From positions 1 to 45,766 of the forward strand of contig JAFPVR010000085.1 of assembly GCA_017395245.1 (NCBI GenBank): a stretch of 45,766 bases of DNA, given 5' to 3'. Both the position numbers and the translations under genes were made by a program. Positions 25,011 to 32,880 of this stretch are shown one piece after another. Source of the stretch: Bacteroidales bacterium (lineage in GTDB: Bacteria; Bacteroidota; Bacteroidia; Bacteroidales; WCHB1-69). The notes beneath the pieces are model-generated. The model did not search any database, was not told the origin of the DNA, and was given only the letters and a program-made list of their open reading frames with translations. Numbering within the stretch: the stretch's first letter is position 1; each line of letters begins with the position of its first letter.

Positions 25011-25793
25011 TTACCACACGGAATCCCAATCCTCCGCCTCCCTCACGGATTTATCCCGTTGAAACTCCAACAGTTTCGCGTACTTGAGGAAGCTGTTGTG
25101 GGCGACGGCACGGGAGAGGATGTAGCCGTCGAGGCCACCGAGGATGCCGCCACGGAAGAAGTAATTGCTGATGAAAGCGGCCAATCCGTGGAAGAACGGC
25201 GAAAAAGCGTTGGCCTTCTTCCCCTGCAGGTATAGAATTTTGGCACCGCGAGAGCTGTAGTTGCGCTCGGGCTTCGAGAAAAGACTGTCGTAGTTCTTGT
25301 AGCGGTAGTGGATGATGTCGGCTTTGAGCCGTTTCGTGTTCTTTTCCGGCACGAAGGCGTGCTGCTTGCGGTCGAGGAAGCGCAACTTGTCCTTGCGGTA
25401 GAGCCGCACGAGCCAGTCGGGGTACCAGTTGCAGGCCTTCACCCACCGCTCCCCGATGTAGTTGCGTCGGCGGATGGCGAAACCGTAGTACGGAGTGTGC
25501 TCCAAATCTAACTTTTGGATGGCCGCCACGAGTTCATCGGTGAGCCGCTCATCGGCATCTAAGCTGAGCACCCAGTCGTTCTTGGCGTGCTCTAACGGCA
25601 GGTTCTTCTGCGGTCCGTCGCCAATGTAAGGGTGTATGAAAACACGCGCCCCAGCCTTCTCCGCCAATTCGACGGTGTTGTCGGTGCTGCACGAGTCGGT
25701 GACGATAACCTCATCGCACACGCGCTGCAGCGAGCGGATGCAGGCCTCGATGTTTTTGGATTCGTTCAGGGTGGTGATGATGCCGGTGATCAT
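25011..25793 (-). CDS. Family 2 glycosyltransferase (WaaE/KdtX-like)
   Basis: This 260-residue inverting glycosyltransferase has a GT-A fold: TGIITTLNESKNIE at the N-terminus, VIVTDSCSTDNT, and the metal-binding LSLDADERLTDE (DxD motif near residues 78-80). The conserved WYPDWLVRLYRKDKLRF segment is typical of the WaaE/KdtX group that adds sugars to lipopolysaccharide core. A hydrophobic helix near the C-terminus (GLAAFISNYFF) may hold it at the inner membrane. The role is probably envelope glycan synthesis; the donor and acceptor are unknown. Confidence 0.93.
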   Translation of the reverse strand: MITGIITTLNESKNIEACIRSLQRVCDEVIVTDSCSTDNTVELAEKAGARVFIHPYIGDGPQKNLPLEHAKNDWVLSLDADERLTDELVAAIQKLDLEHTPYYGFAIRRRNYIGERWVKACNWYPDWLVRLYRKDKLRFLDRKQHAFVPEKNTKRLKADIIHYRYKNYDSLFSKPERNYSSRGAKILYLQGKKANAFSPFFHGLAAFISNYFFRGGILGGLDGYILSRAVAHNSFLKYAKLLEFQRDKSVREAEDWDSVW

Positions 25794-25800
25794 TGTTAAA

Positions 25801-25854
25801 GGTTATAGGTTATTGGTTATGGGTTATTGAAGTCAGTTAGTAGTTAGTAGTTGT
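25801..25854 (-). repeat. Two adjacent heptad tracts upstream of the glycosyltransferase
   Basis: At 25801-25828: GGTTATA, GGTTATT, GGTTATG, GGTTATT. At 25834-25854: CAGTTAG, TAGTTAG, TAGTTGT. In gene sense both read as reverse complements of the stop-side versions at 14406 and 18224/33456. Confidence 0.85.
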
Positions 25855-25890
25855 TGGGGAAGTCGGTACAGCTTTCAGTATCAATTAAAA

Positions 25891-26967
25891 TTAGTGGTCT
25901 TCGTCTTCCAGCTTGGGTTTGTTGAGGTCGTAGCCCATGCGGTATCTCAGATAGTCATCCACATTGATTTTATCCATAGGGTAGCCGTAATTGGTCATAA
26001 AGGTTTTCACTTTCTCATAAATGCAGTCCGAGACAGGCACTTCGCGGTTTCGGCACATAATCAGCTGCGGATAGGTGCAGTACATCTTAGTAATATCGGG
26101 TTTCCCGTCAACAAAATACTCTTTCTCCTGAAAACGGAATTCATTTTTCACAATGTCTCGTTCAAGATATTCGTCGTGACGGTTCCCGCCTGTATCAAAG
26201 GCCAGCCATTGGCCGTTTTGGTAGGCCACAAACACTGATTCTTCTACTTCCGGCTGCACACATACCGGGAAATCAGATGCTTCAAACAAATAATCGTATA
26301 CCATGGGAATAGTGAAGGATTGTGTCTTAATGTCAAAAAGTCCGAACTTTTTCCCGTCAAAAACGATGACCTGATGAGGCGTGTATGTATAGTCCACACT
26401 TTCAAAGATTGGCGGCACTAACACTTTTCCGCACTCATCGATAACGCCCATCTTCTTGTTCTGATAGACGTAATGATAACCCGATTCATGCTCCAACCAC
26501 GTGGTCATGCCGTCGTATTCAAACGGGATAATCACCTCTCCATTCTCCTTGATTTTACCGAATTTGCCATTTTTCACCACCACATACACAATAGAGTTTT
26601 GACTTTCCTGAGGATAAAATTCTATGTAGTCATACTCACAAGGAAGGATTATTTTGCCTTTGTCATCCATAATCCCCCATTTTCCTTTCTTTTTGATCAA
26701 GAAATCCCCGTTTCCTAAATTGTCGCAACAAACATCCTCATACTTGGCGGGAACTAAAATCTCTCCATCATAGTCTATCAGCCCACGCTTCCCGTGCTTT
26801 TCCACCAGCAAAGCGCCATCTTCATCCTTATAGAGAACATGATAGCCCTTGTAAATATCCATCATTGAATCAGACGGAGTACCGTTCTGTGTCTCCGTCT
26901 GCCCCCACGCCACCACAGAAAACATGACGACAAATGCTAATAATATGGATCTGTGATTATTCAGCAT
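25891..26967 (-). CDS. Secreted WG-repeat protein
   Basis: This 358-residue protein has a signal peptide (SILLAFVVMFSVVAWGQ). It is followed by several WG-type repeats: KHGKRGLIDYDGEILVP, KKGKWGIMDDKGKIILP, KNGKFGKIKENGEVIIP, QNKKMGVIDECGKVLVP and DGKKFGLFDIKTQSF, up to about residue 220. The rest has no recognised domain. WG-repeat proteins are widespread, mostly of unknown function. The start codon and the next two codons come from the heptad tract 26959-26993, so the leader is repeat-derived. Confidence 0.88.
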   Translation of the reverse strand: MLNNHRSILLAFVVMFSVVAWGQTETQNGTPSDSMMDIYKGYHVLYKDEDGALLVEKHGKRGLIDYDGEILVPAKYEDVCCDNLGNGDFLIKKKGKWGIMDDKGKIILPCEYDYIEFYPQESQNSIVYVVVKNGKFGKIKENGEVIIPFEYDGMTTWLEHESGYHYVYQNKKMGVIDECGKVLVPPIFESVDYTYTPHQVIVFDGKKFGLFDIKTQSFTIPMVYDYLFEASDFPVCVQPEVEESVFVAYQNGQWLAFDTGGNRHDEYLERDIVKNEFRFQEKEYFVDGKPDITKMYCTYPQLIMCRNREVPVSDCIYEKVKTFMTNYGYPMDKINVDDYLRYRMGYDLNKPKLEDEDH

Positions 26968-26993
26968 TCATAATTCAGCATTCATAATTAATC
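26959..26993 (-). repeat. Heptad tract spanning murA stop and WG-repeat gene start
   Basis: ATTCAGC, ATTCATA, ATTCAGC, ATTCATA, ATTAATC. It provides both the murA stop (26988-26990) and the start codon of the next gene (26965-26967), so it is the whole intergenic space. Confidence 0.88.
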
Positions 26994-28298
26994 AACCCGT
27001 TCGATTTTCGCACCTAGATTGTTCAGCCGCTCCACGATGTGCTCATATCCCCTGTCGATTTGCTCCACGTTCTGGATCACGCTCTTGCCTTCGGCGCTCA
27101 GGGCCGCGATGAGCAGGGCGATACCGGCGCGGATGTCGGGGGAGGACATCTTGGTGGCTCGCAGGCGCTTCTCGCGGGCGAGACCGACGACGATGGCGCG
27201 ATGCGGGTCGCAGAGCACGATCTGCGCACCCATCGACTGCAACATATCGACGAAAAAGAGACGGCTTTCGAACATCTTCTGGTGGATCAGCACGCTGCCT
27301 TTGGCCTGGATGGCCGTCACGAGGGCGATGCTGATAAGGTCGGGGGTGAATCCCGGCCACGGGGCATCGGCGATGGTCAGGATGGAGGCCTCGCGCGGGT
27401 CGGAGTAGATGCTGTAGGGTTCCTGCCCGTGGACGATGAGATCGTCGCCCTTCCGCTCGAACTGCACCCCCATCTTGCCGAAAGTGTAGGGAATCAGTCC
27501 CAGATGGTCGCAGGCGCAATCCTTGATGGTCAGCTCCGACTGGGTCATCGCAGCCATCCCGATGAAGCTGCCCACCTCGATCATGTCGGGGAAGATGCGG
27601 TGTGTGCATCCGTGCAATTTCTTGACCCCCTGAATCTTCAGTAAATTGGAACCGATACCGGAAATCTTTGCGCCCATGTTGTTGAGCATGGTGCAAAGCT
27701 GGTACAGATAGGGTTCGCAGGCGGCGTTGAAGATGGTGGTCTCGCCCTCCGCCAGCACAGCCGCCATTACGATGTTGGCGGTACCCGTCACAGAAGGTTC
27801 GTTCAGTTGCATATAGCAACCCTTCAACTGCTTGGCTTCCAACTCGAAGAACTTCTCATCCGGCGAGGTGGAAATTACCGCCCCGAGCTTCTCCAAACCC
27901 TCGAAGTGGGTGGTCAGCGGGCGCCGTCCGATCTGGTCGCCGCCGGGCTTGCCGGAGTAGGCCTTGCCGTAGCGGCCCAACAGCGGACCGAGCACCATAA
28001 TGGAGGCGCGGATTTTGGTCGATAGCCGCGAGAACTCGTCGGTGCGCAGCTGCTCGAAATCGACATCCTCCGCCTGGAACGTGAACGTATGCTCGTCCAC
28101 CTCCGTGATCTTCACCCCCATCAGCGCCAAAATCTCGCGATAGCGCTGCGTGTCGAGGATGTTCGGGATGTTGGAAATGGTGACCGGCTCGTCGGTCAGC
28201 AGCACGGCCGAGAGCACCTGCAGGGCCTCGTTCTTCGCGCCCTGCGGGGTAATCTCGCCGCGCAGGCGGTGACCGCCTTCTATGATGAATTCTGCCAT
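26988..28298 (-). CDS. murA: UDP-N-acetylglucosamine 1-carboxyvinyltransferase (MurA) with Asp in place of the fosfomycin-target Cys
   Basis: This 436-residue enzyme transfers enolpyruvate from PEP to UDP-GlcNAc, the first committed step of peptidoglycan synthesis. Hallmarks are TPQGAKNEALQVL near the N-terminus (the catalytic Lys of KNEAL), RASIMVLGPLLGR, the PEP loop KPGGDQIGRRPLTTHF and EVGSFIGMAAMT. In the loop the residue equal to E. coli Cys115 is Asp121 (codon 27936-27938), the substitution that blocks fosfomycin attachment. The length is usual for the family. The TAA stop lies in a heptad tract. Confidence 0.96.
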   Translation of the reverse strand: MAEFIIEGGHRLRGEITPQGAKNEALQVLSAVLLTDEPVTISNIPNILDTQRYREILALMGVKITEVDEHTFTFQAEDVDFEQLRTDEFSRLSTKIRASIMVLGPLLGRYGKAYSGKPGGDQIGRRPLTTHFEGLEKLGAVISTSPDEKFFELEAKQLKGCYMQLNEPSVTGTANIVMAAVLAEGETTIFNAACEPYLYQLCTMLNNMGAKISGIGSNLLKIQGVKKLHGCTHRIFPDMIEVGSFIGMAAMTQSELTIKDCACDHLGLIPYTFGKMGVQFERKGDDLIVHGQEPYSIYSDPREASILTIADAPWPGFTPDLISIALVTAIQAKGSVLIHQKMFESRLFFVDMLQSMGAQIVLCDPHRAIVVGLAREKRLRATKMSSPDIRAGIALLIAALSAEGKSVIQNVEQIDRGYEHIVERLNNLGAKIERVD

Positions 28299-28310
28299 GA
28301 TGTTTGTATT

Positions 28311-28422
28311 TGAGACGTAAGACGTGAGACGTGAGACGTGAGACGTGAGACGTGAGACGTAAGACGTGAGACGTGAGACGTGAGACGTGAGACGTGAGAC
28401 GTGAGACGTGAGACGTGAGACT
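28311..28422. repeat. Sixteen-unit heptad tract (TGAGACG) before murA
   Basis: Exactly 112 bp: TGAGACG with two TAAGACG variants and a final TGAGACT. It is the longest tract in the window and lies in the leader of murA. Confidence 0.95.
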
Positions 28423-28445
28423 TTTGGGGGACAGTCGTTAATACA

Positions 28446-28508
28446 AAGTCCTAAGTCTCAAGTCTCAAGTCTCAAGTCTTAAGTCTTAAGTCTTAAGTCT
28501 TAAGTCTT
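28446..28508. repeat. Nine-unit heptad tract (AAGTCTT/AAGTCTC) at the PFK stop
   Basis: AAGTCCT, AAGTCTC three times, AAGTCTT five times. It is inverted relative to the 28311-28422 arm, with 23 nt between. The PFK stop codon (28507-28509) overlaps its end. Confidence 0.93.
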
Positions 28509-29739
28509 ATTCCGGAATCACAATCGGGAAATTCTGCGTGAACTCCATGCGGTAAGGTGCACCGATGATGTTGGTCAGGAAATCGGTGTACTGGTCGGTG
28601 AAGCAGAACTTGTTGGCGTCGTAGTAGGCAGCGGGCAGCGGGAAGTTGCCGATGTTGCCCATCTCGATGGCGTCGGTGTGGAATTCTTCCAACTCGTCGT
28701 AAGGAACGATGTCGCGGAGCACGGGCATCTTGCCGTAGTCCTCGCGGAGCAGGAGGTCAACCACCTTGTCGGCCAGGGTGGAGGTCAGACGACGGTCATA
28801 TTCGTAGCATTTGCCGGAACGCGGGATGTAGCCGGAGATCTGGCCGCGGGCTTCGATGCCGAGACGCTTGTTGATTTCAGAAGCGATGACGCCGCTCACG
28901 CCGCCGAAGCGCGGGTGACCATATTCGTCGAGGTCGGAGCTGGCATACACCATGCCGAGTTCCTGCTTCTCGTCGTCCCACCAGCGAACACCCTCGGAAA
29001 CCGCGATGATGAGGCTGTGTTTCGGGGAACGCATATACATCTCCTTCACGGATTCGAAGAAGAACTCCTTGCGCTCCTTGGTCATCTCGACCTCGGGAAC
29101 CAATGCCATCTGGGCACCGCCGAAGGAGGCCGTACCGGTGAGCCAGCCCGCGTCGCGGCCCATCACTTCGAGGACCATGATACGCTGGTGCGACTCGTTG
29201 GTGGTGTGCAGCTTGGCCGTCAGTTTCTTGATGGCCATGGCGCCGGACGGGAAACCGGGGCACAACACGGTCTCATGCTGCTGGCCGTTGTAGTGGTGGT
29301 ACGTGCGGGTGCGCAGGTCGTTGTCGATGGTTTTCGGGAAACCGATGACGGGGATGCCGTAGGTCTCGTACATCTTCTTGGCCGCACCGTTGGTGTCATC
29401 GCCGCCGATGGTCACGAGCACGTCGATTTTGTAGCGTTCGATGTTGCGGAGAATCTGTTGGGAGCGGTCTTCGGGGCTTTTCTTGCTCGGGAAGGGGTTG
29501 GTACGGCTGGAGAGCAGCGCGGTGCCGCCGTAGAGGCCGTTGTAGGGGATATTGGTGAGGTCAACGATGTCGCCGTCGCCGAGGAGGCCTTTCCAGCCGC
29601 GCAGCACGCCATAGACGCGGAAGCCGAGCATGGAGGCGCGGTTGCGCACCGCCTCGATGCTGGAGTTGATGGCCGGAGTGTCGCCGCCGCCGGAAAGAAT
29701 CGCTAACGTTTTGCCGTTGAAGAGTTTGTCTTTTCTCAT
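28507..29739 (-). CDS. 6-phosphofructokinase, PPi-dependent type
   Basis: This 410-residue enzyme phosphorylates fructose 6-phosphate. The N-terminal loop is ILSGGGDTPAIN. The two residues that separate phosphoryl donors are both of the pyrophosphate type: GGDD at 112-115 (ATP enzymes have GGDG) and PKTIDND at 135-141 (ATP enzymes have PGTIDND). The MGRDAGWL substrate loop is intact. This makes a reversible, PPi-linked glycolytic step the best prediction. The promoter box is at 29784-29791. The stop TAA falls in a heptad tract. Confidence 0.93.
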   Translation of the reverse strand: MRKDKLFNGKTLAILSGGGDTPAINSSIEAVRNRASMLGFRVYGVLRGWKGLLGDGDIVDLTNIPYNGLYGGTALLSSRTNPFPSKKSPEDRSQQILRNIERYKIDVLVTIGGDDTNGAAKKMYETYGIPVIGFPKTIDNDLRTRTYHHYNGQQHETVLCPGFPSGAMAIKKLTAKLHTTNESHQRIMVLEVMGRDAGWLTGTASFGGAQMALVPEVEMTKERKEFFFESVKEMYMRSPKHSLIIAVSEGVRWWDDEKQELGMVYASSDLDEYGHPRFGGVSGVIASEINKRLGIEARGQISGYIPRSGKCYEYDRRLTSTLADKVVDLLLREDYGKMPVLRDIVPYDELEEFHTDAIEMGNIGNFPLPAAYYDANKFCFTDQYTDFLTNIIGAPYRMEFTQNFPIVIPE

Positions 29740-29783
29740 AATTATTTGATTTTGTTAAAATTGTACTTTCGGATATAAACGCG

Positions 29784-29791
29784 CAAAGATA
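29784..29791 (-). promoter_or_regulatory. Promoter -7 box of the phosphofructokinase gene
   Basis: CAAAGATA on the plus strand reads TATCTTTG on the minus strand, 44 nt before the start. Confidence 0.65.
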
Positions 29792-29874
29792 CAATTTTTT
29801 TTTGCAACATGGAGGCATCTGCGTCCCGCAGTAGAATAGACTTTGGGCTTTAGTATTTTAACCTTTTCTTTAAC

Positions 29875-30457
29875 TTTTTTTGGGCGCCCCGGCGCGATAG
29901 GAGGGTCGGCATTCCTGCCGACCGCCGTCAGGGCGTATGCGATACGTTTTTACACCCCCGCATCGTCCTACCGAGCTGTTGTCCCTGTCGGGACATTGCG
30001 TGCCATGACGCCCCGGCAGGGGCGGAATCTCGGTAGCGGGTTGCGCCGACGGTTTGACGACACCCCGGCAGGGGCGAAAGCTCGGTAGCAGGGTGTGACA
30101 ACGTTTTAAAGGCGCCCCGGCAGGGGCGCGACACGGTGATGGGGCAAGGTCTGCGGTGGAGGCTCCGACAAAATCAACACACCGTTACGGTGCGGGCGTC
30201 GCGAGAGGGATAGAAGTGGAAATGGTTTTGGCAAACGGTGGTTTCGACAAGCTCAACTACTGGACGAGAACGGTGTCTGAACCTGTCGAAGGCACACCTC
30301 CTATAGCCAAAACCATTGGAACGGATAGCCCGACGGCGCGGTAGGAGGGTGAGACAGATTGTTGGGGCGGGGGGAGTAGGGGCGTATGGCATACGCTCCA
30401 ACAGCGGTCGGCAGGAATGCAGACCCTCCTACCGTGCCGGCTCGCCCAAAAAAAAAA
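29875..30457. mobile_element. MITE-like nested inverted-repeat element, no coding sequence
   Basis: The outer arms of about 70 bp (29875-29946 and 30383-30457) are imperfect inverted repeats. Both read T-run, GGGCG, then TAGGAGGGTC, GCATTCCTGCCGACCGC and CGTATG-ATACG from outside in. An inner inverted repeat pairs about 30214-30255 with about 30280-30320 (AATGGTTTTGGC ... GCCAAAACCATT, then TTCGACA ... TGTCGAA). Between them are four B-type cores (CCCCGGCAGGGGC or GTCCCTGTCGGGAC with GCTCGGTAG), one inverted. It fills the 752-bp gap 29740-30491; no gene is seen there. Confidence 0.75.
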
Positions 30458-30491
30458 TGAAGCTTAAGCCCTTTTTGCAGCCTTTATCGTC

Positions 30492-31181
30492 TCACCTCCG
30501 TTCTAAATACGTGATGAGAAGAATAAACAGGATGACCAAGACCACGCTGATGGCGGCGATGAAGATTCCGGCTTCCCGTTCGATTTTCGCCTCAGCGGGA
30601 GTTGCATGGTAAGGGCGTTTCGGACGGGTTTCAGCGAAACCGAACAGGTAATTGATTCTGCAGGCAAAGATGTCGCTCTCCAAATCGGAGCCCCTTTTGT
30701 GGGTCGTGGGACAATCGCGGTCATACAAGAATTTCAAAAGGAAGTAAAACCGTTTATTATGCTGAATGGGTATGGCGTAGAATAATCTTGCCCGTCGCTT
30801 CTCCCGCTTAGAACCCTCTTCCATAATGGGCCGCAAACGATCTTGGATTATGTCTGTCTTTGACCATTTAAAGTACTGGATATCCGTGTAAAAAATGGAA
30901 ACAGTGCGCTTCCATGGACGAAACGGGAAAAACACCACCATGCGGTCAGTGTAGAAATAAAAGATTCTGAAAAACGGGGTCCAAATCCCGAAAAGCAATA
31001 CAATGAGCAATAGTGCCAGCTGCTCGATTAGCAAGAAATCCAACAGCATTTCGGACATGAGGAACGTGTATAATCCGACGTAGAAGGTAAGCATCCCGCA
31101 GTCAGATGCCGTGTTGAAGGTGTACTTGTAGCTTTCAATGTCTTCAATTCCAGGGATATATCTTAACCCGAAAAGCGCCAT
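30492..31181 (-). CDS. Hypothetical membrane protein
   Basis: This 229-residue protein has two adjacent hydrophobic segments (about 31-47 and 52-70, LLDFLLIEQLALLLIVLLFG), a soluble middle with basic and aromatic strands (FFPFRPWKRTVSIFYTDIQYFKW, reminiscent of PH-like DUF304 folds), and a C-terminal membrane helix (FIAAISVVLVILFILLITYL). The family is not recognised. It is co-directional with the gene at 31265, separated from it by a heptad tract. No function is proposed. Confidence 0.75.
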   Translation of the reverse strand: MALFGLRYIPGIEDIESYKYTFNTASDCGMLTFYVGLYTFLMSEMLLDFLLIEQLALLLIVLLFGIWTPFFRIFYFYTDRMVVFFPFRPWKRTVSIFYTDIQYFKWSKTDIIQDRLRPIMEEGSKREKRRARLFYAIPIQHNKRFYFLLKFLYDRDCPTTHKRGSDLESDIFACRINYLFGFAETRPKRPYHATPAEAKIEREAGIFIAAISVVLVILFILLITYLERR

Positions 31182-31218
31182 AAAGGATTAGTTTTCGTTT
31201 TCGACGCCACCTTGCTCT

Positions 31219-31267
31219 AAGTCTCAAGTCCCAAGTCTCAAGTCTCAAGTCTTAAGTCTCAAGTCTA
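31219..31267 (-). repeat. Seven-unit heptad tract at the stop of the 31265 gene
   Basis: AAGTCTC, AAGTCCC, AAGTCTC twice, AAGTCTT, AAGTCTC, AAGTCTA. In gene sense the first unit holds the TAG stop (31265-31267). Confidence 0.92.
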
Positions 31268-31960
31268 ATCCACCCCCAGTAGTTTCATCGCATCGGTGCG
31301 GTGCGTGGAGTCGGTGCGGACGAGGAATTCTTCTTCGGCCATCTCTGAAAGGATGGATTCCAGCATTTCTTCCACGATATAGTCCTGAATGTCGAAGTTC
31401 AGCGGCACGGGGGTGTATTGCATGTAACGCTGGATCATCTCGTTCCAAACCTCGTTCACACGGAAAATGGGCATACGCACGGAGACCGGCGACTTGAATG
31501 CGCCTTTCAGGTAGCGGTACTCGTACAGTTCGAAATAGCGGGTGATGGCGTCGTATTCGCCCTTGACCAGCGCGTCGTGATCGGTGATGGGAATCGAGTC
31601 GACGGCGGTGTGGAGCGCGGTGCCGACCTGTGAACCGCAGCTTTCGGCCAGACGGTTGGTGCGCAGGATCAGCGAATCGATGAGGTTGCCGTAGCCATGG
31701 TTGGTGAGCGTGTCGAAAAGCGAGCTCTGTAAGGGGGCATAGTCGATGCGGTAAGTCTCGTTAGCGTAGGAGTAGAAACCGTCCGGGACGCAGAGGTGTT
31801 TCACGGCGGTGTCGGCGCAGGCATCCATGCACGCCCGGATGGCGTTTTCTTTCTGCGCGTTGGTGTACAACTGTTCGACGTATGTGCCGCTTTCGTCCTT
31901 GCAGGAGAAGAACGTCAACGCGGCGAATATGGCTATAATGGTGACAGTCAGCTTTTTCAT
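31265..31960 (-). CDS. Hypothetical lipoprotein
   Basis: This 231-residue protein has an N-terminal lipoprotein signal (KKLTVTIIAIFAALTFFSC), the lipid going on Cys20. The mature protein is alpha-helical and acidic, without a domain I recognise (for example RACMDACADTAVKHLC and EEMLESILSEMAEEEFL). The ATG at 31960 is preferred over one at 31987, which lies within 5 nt of the -7 box. It diverges from the biotin ligase gene; the two promoters touch. Confidence 0.8.
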   Translation of the reverse strand: MKKLTVTIIAIFAALTFFSCKDESGTYVEQLYTNAQKENAIRACMDACADTAVKHLCVPDGFYSYANETYRIDYAPLQSSLFDTLTNHGYGNLIDSLILRTNRLAESCGSQVGTALHTAVDSIPITDHDALVKGEYDAITRYFELYEYRYLKGAFKSPVSVRMPIFRVNEVWNEMIQRYMQYTPVPLNFDIQDYIVEEMLESILSEMAEEEFLVRTDSTHRTDAMKLLGVD

Positions 31961-31991
31961 ATCGTATTTTTCAATTTTCAAATTCAAGCCG

Positions 31992-32008
31992 CAAAAATAC
32001 TATTTTTG
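31992..32008. promoter_or_regulatory. Back-to-back divergent promoters
   Basis: CAAAAATA (31992-31999, minus-strand TATTTTTG) and TATTTTTG (32001-32008, plus strand) are mirror images one base apart. They drive the 31265-31960 lipoprotein gene and the biotin ligase, so the two should compete for polymerase. The plus-strand box ends 4 nt before the biotin ligase ATG, giving a nearly leaderless transcript. Confidence 0.7.
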
Positions 32009-32012
32009 CCGA

Positions 32013-32768
32013 ATGATTCGGAAACAATTTTTAGCAGAGACAAGTTCCACGAACAGTTGGCTGATGACGCTGGCGCGAAGGATGCGGGCGTCAGGCGACG
32101 CGCTGCCCGATTTGTATGCCGTGTACACCGACTTCCAAAACGCCGGGCGCGGGGCGGGCACGAATAAATGGCATAGCTCGCGGGGATTGAACATCCTCAC
32201 CAGCATCTACTTTGAGACGGGGTTAGCCGCCGCCGACCAGTTCGTCTTCAACCTCTGGTTCGCGACCTCCACTCGCCGCTTTCTCGCCAAGTATGTGCCT
32301 GAAGTCCTCATCAAGTGGCCCAACGATCTGTACGTGTGTGACCGCAAGCTCGCCGGCGACCTCACCGAGCATTCCGTTTCCGGAAGCCGCCTCGATTTCA
32401 CTGTCGCGGGCATCGGCATCAACGTCAACGAGGAGGTTTTCCCGTCGGAAATCCCGAACCCCACCTCGCTGTTCCTCGAAACCGGTCGCAAATACGATGT
32501 CGGAACGCTGATGGACGAGTATCTTGCCGTCTTGCGCGAACGCCGTCCGCTGTTGTCCACCGAACACGAGGCCGCCCTTCGCGACGACTACCTTTCGCAC
32601 CTCTACCGCCGCAACGAAATGCATCCGTATCTGGTTAACGGGCAGCAAATTGACGGCATTATCCGCGATATCGACCGCTTCGGGCGGTTAGTGCTGGAAC
32701 TCCCCGACGGAACACGGGAGGCATACGGCTTCAAGGAAATTGCCTATTGCTTGAATGCTGAATGCTGA
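32013..32768 (+). CDS. birA: Biotin--protein ligase (BirA-type, no HTH)
   Basis: This 251-residue enzyme attaches biotin to carboxyl-carrier proteins through biotinyl-AMP. The adenylate loop AGRGAGTNKWHS corresponds to the usual GRGRxGRxW. The binding strand KWPNDLYVCDRKLAG is typical, and IGINVN follows. No N-terminal helix-turn-helix is present, so it is a catalytic, not repressor, type. An upstream in-frame ATG (31809) is rejected because the promoter box lies inside that extension. The C-terminal tail LNAEC and the TGA stop are made by TGAATGC heptads. Confidence 0.93.
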   Translation: MIRKQFLAETSSTNSWLMTLARRMRASGDALPDLYAVYTDFQNAGRGAGTNKWHSSRGLNILTSIYFETGLAAADQFVFNLWFATSTRRFLAKYVPEVLIKWPNDLYVCDRKLAGDLTEHSVSGSRLDFTVAGIGINVNEEVFPSEIPNPTSLFLETGRKYDVGTLMDEYLAVLRERRPLLSTEHEAALRDDYLSHLYRRNEMHPYLVNGQQIDGIIRDIDRFGRLVLELPDGTREAYGFKEIAYCLNAEC

Positions 32769-32844
32769 ATGTTGAATGCTGAATGTTGAATGCTGAATAA
32801 AAATATCGAAAAAAATATTCATAATTCAGCATTCAGCATTCATA
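32752..32844. repeat. Inverted heptad arms (TGAATGC ... ATTCAGC)
   Basis: The left arm, 32752-32800, is TGAATGC/TGAATGT units and overlaps the biotin ligase stop. The right arm, 32817-32844, is ATTCATA, ATTCAGC twice, ATTCATA, its reverse complement, and ends 6 nt before the next promoter. Confidence 0.9.
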
Positions 32845-32850
32845 ATTTAC

Positions 32851-32858
32851 TATATTCG
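32851..32858 (+). promoter_or_regulatory. Promoter -7 box of the YqiA-like gene
   Basis: TATATTCG, a near-consensus box 22 nt before the ATG at 32881. Confidence 0.55.
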
Positions 32859-32880
32859 CGGCCTGAAAAAAACAATCGTT

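Noticed and set aside
28311-28508. Possible CRISPR array
   Set aside because: The repeat unit is 7 bp with no unique spacers, and no cas genes are near; it is a tandem heptad tract.
31809-32012. 68-residue N-terminal extension of the biotin ligase
   Set aside because: It overlaps the opposite gene and contains the promoter box; the start at 32013 matches the family.
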